Source: a virus
Length of the DNA: 40,200 nt
Reading direction: 5' to 3' (one strand)
IMG/VR virus record: IMGVR_UViG_3300045118_000528
Span: 1-40,200 of that record
The notes under the pieces were generated by a model, which did not search any database, was not told where the DNA came from, and saw only the letters and a program-made list of their open reading frames with translations. Both the position numbers and the translations under genes were made by a program. Below are positions 1 through 5,513 of the stretch, piece after piece (position 1 is the first letter of the stretch; every line of letters starts with the position of its first letter).

Positions 1-127
1 AAATAAAAGCGGCCGCACCCCCCCCCTATACCCCGGCCTTGGGCTAGGCCTGGGTTTTGGGCTACCACACTCCACGACCCTACCCCTGACCAGGCTCAAG
101 AGTCATTATCCAGGTAGCCTGGCATAC
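1..127. repeat. Exact 127-bp direct repeat, left copy
   Basis: These 127 bases are identical to 39816-39942, including a run of nine C residues and two GGCCT/AGGCC-type segments. A short inverted repeat (CCAGGCT 90-96, AGCCTGG 116-122) lies at its right end. The match stops abruptly after base 127, and the two copies are then followed by related but different sequence. It may mark a circular or terminally redundant genome; 127 is also a common assembler k-mer length, so the exact boundary may be technical. Confidence 0.95.
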
Positions 128-464
128 CCCATCAAATCACTCGGCAATCCCCCTTTGTGCGCTCTAGGAGACAAATCCCCCTTTTTGGCTGGGATTGGCG
201 ATTATTGCTCAAGCCTGTTGGCCCGCGGGACATAGATTGGATACATAATACCATTTATCGGACGCTCTCAAGCGTGCGGGACGGCATTATCCCCAAATCA
301 GTTACCCAACCTGCTCCAGCCGAGGCAGCCAGGCCGGAATCGTCCAACGAGAGGCGCGAGCGCTCGGGGTGGGGAGGAACGGATACCTACGCTCGTCTAG
401 CAGGGGAGGGCGGGGGAGGAGGAGGGGGGAGAGAGGTGCGGGAGGAGAGGGATGGATGATCTAA
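128..464. other. Variable non-coding region with conserved islands
   Basis: This stretch is a diverged counterpart of 39943-40200. Two islands are nearly invariant: 234-276 matches 40051-40093 with two differences in 43 bases, and 351-398 matches 40136-40183 with one difference in 48. Sequence between the islands differs by substitutions and single-base indels, which argues against protein coding. The 399-460 part is a purine-rich G tract. The pattern suggests cis-acting DNA (packaging, origin or regulatory sites) that varies between related phages. Confidence 0.6.
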
Positions 465-749
465 TAAATAGATTAGATTAAATCTACCAGAGTCTCCCTA
501 TCCCCCTAAAGTCCCCCTTTCCCTCTTTTTTGGGGTTTGTTTGCTGGTTATCGCGTTACTGGCAAACAAAAAAATGCTCTAGGATTGCCTGTGGGCCGCG
601 TTCGGGTGGGCAGTAATGGATAGATACGGGATATTTGATAGTGCGTTCTGGGCTGCGCTGGTGGCGGGGGCGGGCTATGAGTGTAATATTATCAACTAAC
701 CTACCGCAAAATATTTACATCTGGCGAAGCAAAAAATGATAAAAAGGTC
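465..749. other. Gene-free region with a 9-bp inverted repeat
   Basis: No convincing gene is present; a 27-codon ORF beginning at ATG 616 has only a weak GGGTGGG upstream. A perfect inverted repeat pairs TTTGTTTGC (536-544) with GCAAACAAA (562-570), and G-T wobbles plus one G-C pair could extend the stem inward. The flanks are T-rich on the left and A-rich on the right. No T tract follows on the plus strand, so a terminator is doubtful; an origin or protein-binding site is possible. Confidence 0.5.
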
Positions 750-778
750 TTGACGCATGGAATATATAGATATATAAT
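750..778 (+). promoter_or_regulatory. Strong sigma70-like promoter for the early genes
   Basis: The -35 box TTGACG (750-755) and -10 box TATAAT (773-778) are separated by 17 bases, close to consensus. Predicted transcription starts near 785, about 40 bases before the first early gene at 826. The surroundings are AT-rich. This is the best promoter in the window and probably drives the plus-strand early operon using host RNA polymerase. Confidence 0.8.
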
Positions 779-781
779 AAG

Positions 782-820
782 GCATAAGCCCCGACCATAC
801 GGCGGGCGGCTGGAGGGAGG
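782..820 (+). repeat. Repeated 5' leader element, copy 1
   Basis: The leader GCATAAG-CCCGACC-(4-5 nt)-GGCGGGCGGCTGGAGG occurs here and again at 1785-1820 with few changes. Both copies can pair CCCG with CGGG over a short loop and end in a Shine-Dalgarno sequence just before a start codon. Because it lies at the predicted transcript 5' end it could control translation or stability. Confidence 0.55.
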
Positions 821-825
821 ATGAA

Positions 826-1341
826 ATGGTAGCGACTTACTTTTACAAAGGCCGCGGTAGAAGCCTGAACGCGGAATATTGCGAGAGAAACGAACGATTT
901 CCGCTTACCCGCGCTATAAAAAAATTAAAATCCTGCACCGATTGGACTGCTAGGCAGTGCCGCGAGATTCTACTCGAAACTGGCCCAAACGAAGCGCACC
1001 ATGTAGGCAAGTTCGCTAGGCTAACTGATTATTATGACCTACAGTTTGCGCTGGAAGAAGTTCGCGAGGCGGGTGGGCCGGAGGAATTTTTGGCCGCGCG
1101 TGAAAAAGAAAAAATGCTACGAGAATGTCAAGGCGATCCTGTCTTCTACCTGAAATTTTGCGAAAATGAGGTTCGTAATCGTCGCGAATTTTTGGTAGGC
1201 GTCTCAGAGGACGATTTAAATTGGAAAATCCATTATCCTATCCTACAAAAATTACAGGCTCGCCTTGAACGCGCAAAACAGATTTGCGAAAAACTAGGGG
1301 CGAAAAATGAGATGAGGATCACTAATGAAAAAACGAACTAG
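826..1341 (+). CDS. Hypothetical early protein (171 aa)
   Basis: First gene of the plus-strand early operon, immediately behind the strong promoter at 750-778. The start ATG at 826 follows a GGAGGGAGG ribosome binding site; an ATG at 821 opens only a three-codon frame. The product is charged and soluble, with no signal peptide or membrane segment. It contains six cysteines without a CxxC spacing (for example at residues 19, 37 and 45), and its C-terminal 40 residues are rich in Lys/Glu and likely helical. I do not recognise the family. Position behind an early promoter would fit a host-takeover or regulatory role, but this is inference only. Confidence 0.7.
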   Translation: MVATYFYKGRGRSLNAEYCERNERFPLTRAIKKLKSCTDWTARQCREILLETGPNEAHHVGKFARLTDYYDLQFALEEVREAGGPEEFLAAREKEKMLRECQGDPVFYLKFCENEVRNRREFLVGVSEDDLNWKIHYPILQKLQARLERAKQICEKLGAKNEMRITNEKTN

Positions 1342-1401
1342 TTGCCTGGAAATAATTTTGAGGCAGAAAGATTTCACGCGATCGGCTAGGAGGTAAGCGG
1401 A

Positions 1402-1758
1402 ATGAAGTGGATAAATTGCACTGGAGATGCCGTAGTGGGCGACACAATTCGGTTCGTAGAAAATGTTTTTGAAGGTTCATTTTACAGCCCGTGTTTTTTG
1501 GGTAAACGAGAAGTAATTGCAGAAATAGTTGCCGATTCGTATGGCGCGAAAAAACAACAGCATACTTTCACACTAAAAATTATCAAATCGGCTGGCTGTA
1601 AACCGCTAGAAATCGCTTCCAAAATTCGACGCAAGGGACGCAATATTTATCGCAACGGGACAGAACGATTGAAATGGGAAAACGAGTCTCAGCGCGACGC
1701 GGTAGCCGCCGAAAAACATTTGCGGGGAGATGTGGTTAGGGCCAGGCGCTTTGCTTAA
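1402..1758 (+). CDS. Hypothetical phage protein, possibly beta-rich N-terminus (118 aa)
   Basis: Starts at ATG 1402 after a strong GGAGG site in the recurring initiation box GGAGGTAAGCGGAATG, which also precedes the gene at 1828. The N-terminal 60 residues alternate hydrophobic and polar residues (VVGDTIRFVENVF, then VIAEIVADSYG and FTLKII), suggesting a small beta-barrel. The C-terminal half is Arg/Lys-rich and probably basic. The GDTIRF...IVADSYG...HTFTL pattern resembles small phage proteins of unknown function. Contact with nucleic acid is plausible from the basic tail but unproven. Confidence 0.7.
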   Translation: MKWINCTGDAVVGDTIRFVENVFEGSFYSPCFLGKREVIAEIVADSYGAKKQQHTFTLKIIKSAGCKPLEIASKIRRKGRNIYRNGTERLKWENESQRDAVAAEKHLRGDVVRARRFA

Positions 1759-1784
1759 AATAGAAATAATTTTTGATAAGACTA

Positions 1785-1820
1785 GCATAAGTCCCGACCG
1801 AGAGGCGGGCGGCTGGAGGT
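1785..1820 (+). repeat. Repeated 5' leader element, copy 2
   Basis: Second copy of the leader seen at 782-820 (GCATAAG, CCCGACC, GGCGGGCGGCTGGAGG). It lies between the genes at 1402 and 1828 and supplies the ribosome binding site of the latter. The matching upstream positions hold only weak promoter-like sequence (TTGCTT 1751-1756, GATAAG 1775-1780), so a second promoter is not clear. Confidence 0.5.
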
Positions 1821-1827
1821 AAGCGGA

Positions 1828-2043
1828 ATGGAAAAAGTGAGATTCAGATCCACGATAATCTCGCGGCTAGATGATCGCGGAATTTTACGGTTGAGTCCGC
1901 GGCAGATCTCGCGGCTGCGGAAGGACAGGATGCCGCTATTGTGCAATGTCGGGGGTGGCAACGCCAGAGAGCGCGGGGCGGACAATCCCTATCTTGAGCC
2001 AATTGTCCACCCCGAAGGAATCGTGGGCTGGGAAATAATATAA
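1828..2043 (+). CDS. Hypothetical small basic protein (71 aa)
   Basis: Start ATG 1828 follows GGAGGTAAGCGGA, the same initiation box used at 1402. The N-terminal half is Arg-rich and could be a short nucleic-acid-binding segment (ISRLDDRGILRLSPRQISRL); the rest has no recognised motif. Minus-strand open frames overlap this segment but lack comparable ribosome binding sites. Function unknown. It sits in a run of closely spaced small early genes and is probably cotranscribed with them. Confidence 0.55.
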   Translation: MEKVRFRSTIISRLDDRGILRLSPRQISRLRKDRMPLLCNVGGGNARERGADNPYLEPIVHPEGIVGWEII

Positions 2044-2059
2044 ATAGCAAGGAAATTCT

Positions 2060-2275
2060 ATGAAAAAACGAACCAGCGGCCACGGCCGCCAGCAGCTTTT
2101 TCTGCTGAACCAGGCCCTGTGCGAGCGGGCGAAAGAAGTCGCCTGGGCACAGAGAAAATCGTTCTCACTGTGGATGGAGGAGGCAATCTCCGAAAAACTG
2201 GAGGCGGATGAGGTGAGAAGCCTATTGCCAGAAAGGACAGGGGAGATAAGCCATGAGAAAGAGTCTGATCTGTAA
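2060..2275 (+). CDS. Ribbon-helix-helix-like DNA-binding protein (71 aa)
   Basis: Residues 10-50 read like a ribbon-helix-helix (CopG/Arc-type) fold: a short strand (QLFLLNQ), a helix with ERAKEVAWAQ, a turn, and a second helix with SLWMEEAISEKL. Proteins of this class dimerise and bind operator DNA, so this may be an early transcriptional regulator. The start at 2060 follows AAGGAAATTCT, a moderate site. The first 17 bases of the gene closely resemble a 23-codon ORF at 1325, suggesting a partial duplication. It overlaps the next gene by 23 bases. Confidence 0.6.
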   Translation: MKKRTSGHGRQQLFLLNQALCERAKEVAWAQRKSFSLWMEEAISEKLEADEVRSLLPERTGEISHEKESDL

Positions 2276-2447
2276 ACGAGAGCCTAACTGGCGGCTCTTG
2301 ATGGAGGGATTCACGGGGCGGGATGGTATCCTGCGATTCCGCTCTCCGCGGGCAAAAGGACAGACGGAACCCATAGATTATAACAAGCAACTGGAAATCC
2401 TTTTTGCCCAGTTTGCGGCTATTAGGACGGCTCGACTTGACAAATAG
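2253..2447 (+). CDS. Hypothetical small protein (64 aa)
   Basis: Begins inside the 3' end of the ribbon-helix-helix-like gene, with GGGGAGATAAGCC upstream of ATG 2253. The product mixes basic and aromatic residues, has one cysteine, and shows no recognisable domain. It is the last gene before a terminator-like hairpin at 2507-2547, so it probably ends the first early transcription unit. Function unknown. Confidence 0.55.
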   Translation: MRKSLICKREPNWRLLMEGFTGRDGILRFRSPRAKGQTEPIDYNKQLEILFAQFAAIRTARLDK

Positions 2448-2506
2448 AGGCTTCATAGTGTATTATCAAGATAGGGTAGGCCACATGAGAAAACTACTCA
2501 AAGAAC

Positions 2507-2547
2507 AAAACCCGCGAAAAACAAGAAGCGATTCTGCGCGGGTTTTT
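2507..2547 (+). terminator. Rho-independent terminator
   Basis: AAAACCCGCG (2507-2516) pairs perfectly with CGCGGGTTTT (2537-2546), followed by a T tract ending at 2547. A 10-bp stem with a U-run on the plus strand is the standard intrinsic terminator design. It would end or attenuate transcription of the first group of early genes (826-2447). Confidence 0.75.
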
Positions 2548-2552
2548 CAATT

Positions 2553-2597
2553 CCACCTGGGGCCAGGCCTCTCGGCTTACCCACTGGCCCCGGGTGG
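2553..2597 (+). other. 14-bp RNA hairpin directly after the terminator
   Basis: CCACCTGGGGCCAG (2553-2566) pairs along its whole length with CTGGCCCCGGGTGG (2584-2597), with one T-G wobble and a 17-base loop. It begins six bases beyond the terminator T tract. A further 25-60 bases downstream the 9-base near-palindrome GCCCTGGGC occurs twice (2622-2630, 2657-2665). No gene explains this structure. Confidence 0.6.
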
Positions 2598-2679
2598 TTC
2601 GTTACCCCGTCCGTCTCTTGCGCCCTGGGCATAACTGTGTGCGCGTGTCATGGTTTGCCCTGGGCGGAAGGGATGAGAG

Positions 2680-2874
2680 ATGAGCGACCATGCGCTTTTC
2701 CGCAACTGTTTCCGTTGCTCCTATTACAAGGCCCTTCGGGCGGGCAAGTTGGCATTTGAAGCCCGGCCCTGCCCGAAAGTAGGCCGCCATCAACTAACTG
2801 ACCAGAGAGTTCGCAAATACCAGCCGTCAAACTGGATTTGTCCAGTTAAATCCAACGCAAAAGGAGGGGTGTAG
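2680..2874 (+). CDS. Small Cys-containing, putative zinc-binding protein (64 aa)
   Basis: Start ATG 2680 follows GGCGGAAGGGATGAGAG. Cysteines at residues 10, 13, 31 and 54 give a CxxC pair plus two spaced cysteines, a pattern that could bind one zinc ion. The remainder is basic and without recognised homology. The gene is flanked on both sides by strong hairpins, so its expression may be controlled by RNA structure. It could be a small DNA- or RNA-binding protein; function is unknown. Confidence 0.5.
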   Translation: MSDHALFRNCFRCSYYKALRAGKLAFEARPCPKVGRHQLTDQRVRKYQPSNWICPVKSNAKGGV

Positions 2875-2922
2875 CCTATAGAGGGTTCGTCGCGAAAATC
2901 AATAACTGTGGATGAAGTTGCA

Positions 2923-3016
2923 GGGCAGAGGGTGCTAGTGCCTTCTGCCCGGAGGGTCAGCCTAAAGCGGTCTGCCAACTTCCCCTTGGCAATTACTCAA
3001 CAGGCTGATCCTCCGG
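2923..3016 (+). ncRNA. Candidate structured leader RNA upstream of 3041
   Basis: Two stacked structures fill this gap. Hairpin 1 pairs 2923-2932 with 2941-2950 (10 bp, one wobble, 8-base loop). Stem 2 pairs CCGGAGGGTCAGCCT (2949-2963) with AGGCTGATCCTCCGG (3002-3016), 15 bp with one wobble. It encloses a third hairpin, TGCCAA (2973-2978) with TTGGCA (2986-2991). The structure ends 24 bases before the next start codon. I do not recognise it as a known riboswitch or ribozyme. No T tract follows, so it is not a simple terminator. Confidence 0.5.
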
Positions 3017-3040
3017 GGAGAATGCCGAGAGGAGAATAAA

Positions 3041-3667
3041 ATGCTAACAACAAGCCTGAGAAAACTCAGGGAGAACAACGCCTGTCTTAATCGCTATAGC
3101 TATTTGAACGAGCGATTAACCCCCGCGGAAAAAACTGGGGAACTTTCGCTTTGGCGCATAGCAGAAATAAATGGTCTGAGGGATTGTCTATGGGCATTTC
3201 GAGCCGTGCACGAAGAGCAAAAACCCCAAGCAAAAATAACAGCCATTCGCTTAGCCGTTTTTTGCTCGCGAGAGTGTCTGAGCAATTTCACCGCAAATTT
3301 TCCCAAAGATAAGAGGCCCCTAAAGGCTATCCTAGCCGCGGAGAATTATATAAAAAAGCCCAGTAAGAAAAACGCAAGAGCGGCGTGGAACGCGTCGTGG
3401 AGCGCGGCGAGCGCGGCGAGGAGAGCGGCGGAGAGCGCGTTGTGGAGCGCGGCGAGCGCGGCGGAAAGCGCGGCGTGGAGCGCGAGGAGCGCGTGGAACG
3501 CGACGGAGAGCGCGTGGAACGCGGCGGAGAGCGCGTGGAGCGCGGCGGAGAGCGCGCGGAACGCGGCGGAGAGCACGTGGAGCGTGGCGGAGAGCGCGGA
3601 GAGAGCGGAGAGCGCGGCGCGGGAAAAATATACAGATTATTTAATTGAATTGCTCAAGGAAAGTTAG
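3041..3667 (+). CDS. Ala/Ser/Trp-repeat protein, Imm-5-like (208 aa)
   Basis: ATG 3041 follows GAGAGGAGAATAAA. Residues 1-110 form a mixed helical domain with DCLWAFRA and KRPLKAILAAENYIKKPSKKNARAAW. Residues 111-198 are about a dozen 7-residue repeats of the type ESAWNAA/ESAWSAA, likely one long alanine-rich helical array. The DNA is correspondingly repetitive (GCGGAGAGCGCG units) and stays open in other frames. Architecture resembles phage proteins annotated as putative immunity protein (Imm-5-like); no activity is established for them. Minus-strand and frame-shifted open frames here are by-products of the repeat. It follows the structured RNA 2923-3016. Confidence 0.65.
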   Translation: MLTTSLRKLRENNACLNRYSYLNERLTPAEKTGELSLWRIAEINGLRDCLWAFRAVHEEQKPQAKITAIRLAVFCSRECLSNFTANFPKDKRPLKAILAAENYIKKPSKKNARAAWNASWSAASAARRAAESALWSAASAAESAAWSARSAWNATESAWNAAESAWSAAESARNAAESTWSVAESAERAESAAREKYTDYLIELLKES

Positions 3668-3669
3668 AA

Positions 3670-3879
3670 ATGCCAACCTATGATCTTAAAGATTGTTACC
3701 TGGTTGCCGTTGCAGTAGCCGCAATTATGATAGCGGCTTTTTGCCTGCTCGATTGGGCGGCATATTTGTATCGCTATTACAAGCGCGCCCAGCGGCGGCG
3801 GGAATGGGAAACCTTGATGCGTTGCCAGGCCAAGGTGAAAATGATGCGAAGATTGCAGACCGAGAGGATAAGAAAATAA
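3670..3879 (+). CDS. Single-pass membrane protein (69 aa)
   Basis: The gene starts two bases after the stop of the previous gene. Residues 9-27 are a hydrophobic segment (YLVAVAVAAIMIAAFCLLD), followed by a long basic, Arg/Lys-rich cytoplasmic tail with a helical look. Topology is probably N-out, C-in by the positive-inside rule. No family is recognised. Small early membrane proteins of phages often modify the host envelope or exclude other phages, but nothing here proves that. It is an unlikely holin because it lies in the early region, far from the endolysin. Confidence 0.6.
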   Translation: MPTYDLKDCYLVAVAVAAIMIAAFCLLDWAAYLYRYYKRAQRRREWETLMRCQAKVKMMRRLQTERIRK

Positions 3880-3886
3880 AGAAACG

Positions 3887-4297
3887 ATGACAACTACACG
3901 ATCCAAAAAATTAATAGACTTATTTCATAAATGGCGAAGAATAGAGAAAAAAATGAACATCAAAACCGCGCTTAGAGTAACGCTGTCCTCATGGCGTAGA
4001 ATTTTGGCGGCCGCGGAGCAGGGGGACTGGAAAAAGGCCAATGATATTTGGGAAAAAGCCAGAGACAGCGCATTCGCCAGGTATCATTATTATATTTGTG
4101 CTTTATGTTATGTCTGTAAGATTCATTGTTTAAAATGCCCGATTGACGAATATAAAATCCCTTTTTGCTGTGATGACAGATGGCATTTGACAACGCTAAG
4201 GGTTCAGGAGGGCGAAATTAGAAAATCCACGGCCTTAAAACGCCTCCGCAAAATCGTGAAAGTGCTGGAGGAAAAATATAAGGAGGTGTCGGAATGA
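3887..4297 (+). CDS. Cys-rich, putative zinc-binding protein (136 aa)
   Basis: The N-terminal 65 residues are helical and basic. A cysteine cluster follows at residues 71, 74, 77, 81, 84, 94 and 95 (CALCYVCKIHCLKCP then FCC), enough to bind one or two zinc ions. The C-terminus (residues 105-136) is Lys/Arg/Glu-rich and probably helical. The start ATG 3887 overlaps GATGA without an obvious strong ribosome site, so coupling to the upstream gene is likely. Its stop overlaps the next start (ATGA). Function unknown; a metal-binding regulatory protein is plausible. Confidence 0.65.
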   Translation: MTTTRSKKLIDLFHKWRRIEKKMNIKTALRVTLSSWRRILAAAEQGDWKKANDIWEKARDSAFARYHYYICALCYVCKIHCLKCPIDEYKIPFCCDDRWHLTTLRVQEGEIRKSTALKRLRKIVKVLEEKYKEVSE

Positions 4298-4572
4298 TAC
4301 TATACGAAAAGGAAAGCAATGAAGCGTGCGCCGAGCCAGAAAACGCGAGAGCGCAGGAATTAAAAGAATTGGCCGAGGCTGCGCTTAATGCACTAGAAGA
4401 TATTGAGAATAGCCTCTATGATGCGGATATTAGAAAACAAATAGAGGTTTTCTTTGAATCACTCGAAAACACCGATGGGCCAAAATGGATATTTCAGGGC
4501 ATACAGAGCGCGATAGAATCGTGTAAAGAAATTATCGGCAATGCCCTTGAAGAAGAATTGAGGAAACTATGA
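4294..4572 (+). CDS. Hypothetical acidic helical protein (92 aa)
   Basis: ATG 4294 overlaps the previous stop and is preceded by AAGGAGGTGTCGGA, a strong site nearly identical to the one before the annealing protein at 5510. The product is acidic (many Glu/Asp) and predicted mostly helical, with no recognised motif. It ends in an ATGA overlap with the nuclease gene, so it is translationally coupled to the recombination genes and may support them. That link rests only on operon position. Confidence 0.65.
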   Translation: MILYEKESNEACAEPENARAQELKELAEAALNALEDIENSLYDADIRKQIEVFFESLENTDGPKWIFQGIQSAIESCKEIIGNALEEELRKL

Positions 4573-5513
4573 TCCAAACCTGGGATGTTCGCGAACTCTT
4601 AGATGAAGCCCGCCGATTGCGGCGCGAAGAAGATACTTGGGTGGCTGAACACAAGGGCGCGCTGGCGGCTTCGCAACTTGGCGGCTGTCTGCGGCGGGAG
4701 AAATTGCGGCTCATGGGAACGCCAGAAACTAATCCACCTACGCCTGCCCAACTGCGGCGGTGGCGATGGGGGAATAATTATCAAGAGGAGGTCTATCAGA
4801 ATGCGATCAAAGCAGGCCGACGGCCCAATAAGGCCGCCAGGGTTGAGATTGAGTGCGAAGGCATTGTAATTCGCGGCATCCCCGACTTGGTTTTCACCGA
4901 GGGCGTGCTGGAAATCAAGACAACCTCCGCTTGGGAGATGGACGCGCAATATCTCCCGTTCTCTCATCTGATGCAGTTAGGCGCGTATATGCACGGGCTG
5001 CAAAGGCCCGGCCAACTGCTCTATGCCAGTTTCCAAAAAGAATGGTCATTTGACTTTCCAAGCCTGCCAGGGATTTTCCAACCCTATGTGCAAGAAGTGG
5101 CACGGCTTTTTGCCGAGCATACCGAAGATGATCCGCGGCCGTTTCCGCCAGAGAGGATGTATTGCCATTCCTGCCCCTATTTGCAGTCCTGTCCAACTGA
5201 AGAAAGCGTGATTGCAGACACGGCTGTTAACGCGCTTGAGGAGCAAATTATCGAAGCCTATTTGAAGGTTCGCGCCGAGGCTTCAGCCGCGGCCAAACGG
5301 GAGGATGAGGCCAAGGCTAAGGTTTTGGGTTTAAGAGAACAGCGGGGGATGGATGATAAAGGCATTACTTGTTTGCGCCTGCCGCGCCGAACCGTTATTA
5401 TTCAACAAAGAGCGGAGGAGCGGATTGATTATTCAGGGCTTGACCAAAAAATCAAAGAGGCTTTGCCTCATAAAACCATCATCAAAACCATCATCAAGGA
5501 GGTGTTGGAATGA
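4569..5513 (+). CDS. Cas4-like PD-(D/E)XK exonuclease (314 aa)
   Basis: Nuclease signature: G-I-P-D (D106), V-L-E-I-K (E115, K117) and a following Q136 give the RecB/Cas4 D...ExK...Q active site. Cysteines at 40, 199, 202 and 208 (C-x2-C-x5-C near the end of the domain) match the four ligands of the Cas4/AddB-type iron-sulfur cluster. The C-terminal 80 residues are a helical extension ending in tandem TIIK units. Such phage enzymes resect DNA ends for single-strand annealing, and the next gene, overlapping by ATGA, is the Bet/RecT-type annealing protein. There are no cas1/cas2 genes or CRISPR repeats, so an adaptation role is unlikely. Confidence 0.85.
   Translation: MIQTWDVRELLDEARRLRREEDTWVAEHKGALAASQLGGCLRREKLRLMGTPETNPPTPAQLRRWRWGNNYQEEVYQNAIKAGRRPNKAARVEIECEGIVIRGIPDLVFTEGVLEIKTTSAWEMDAQYLPFSHLMQLGAYMHGLQRPGQLLYASFQKEWSFDFPSLPGIFQPYVQEVARLFAEHTEDDPRPFPPERMYCHSCPYLQSCPTEESVIADTAVNALEEQIIEAYLKVRAEASAAAKREDEAKAKVLGLREQRGMDDKGITCLRLPRRTVIIQQRAEERIDYSGLDQKIKEALPHKTIIKTIIKEVLE

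Noticed and set aside
1-127. tRNA or other known RNA gene in the repeat
   Set aside because: No cloverleaf, T-loop or anticodon arm could be folded by eye on either strand.
157-459. Open frame of 100 codons (plus strand)
   Set aside because: Its region is repeated in diverged form at the right end with indels that break the frame; no good ribosome site; G-rich tail.
2404-2634. Open frame of 76 codons (plus strand)
   Set aside because: Runs through the terminator and the 14-bp hairpin, non-ATG start, overlaps the gene at 2253.
3346-3648. Open frames in other phases and strand
   Set aside because: By-products of the GAGAGCGCG tandem repeat in the gene at 3041.
4569-5513. CRISPR adaptation role for the Cas4-like nuclease
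   Set aside because: No cas1, cas2 or repeat array in the window; it is operonic with bet.
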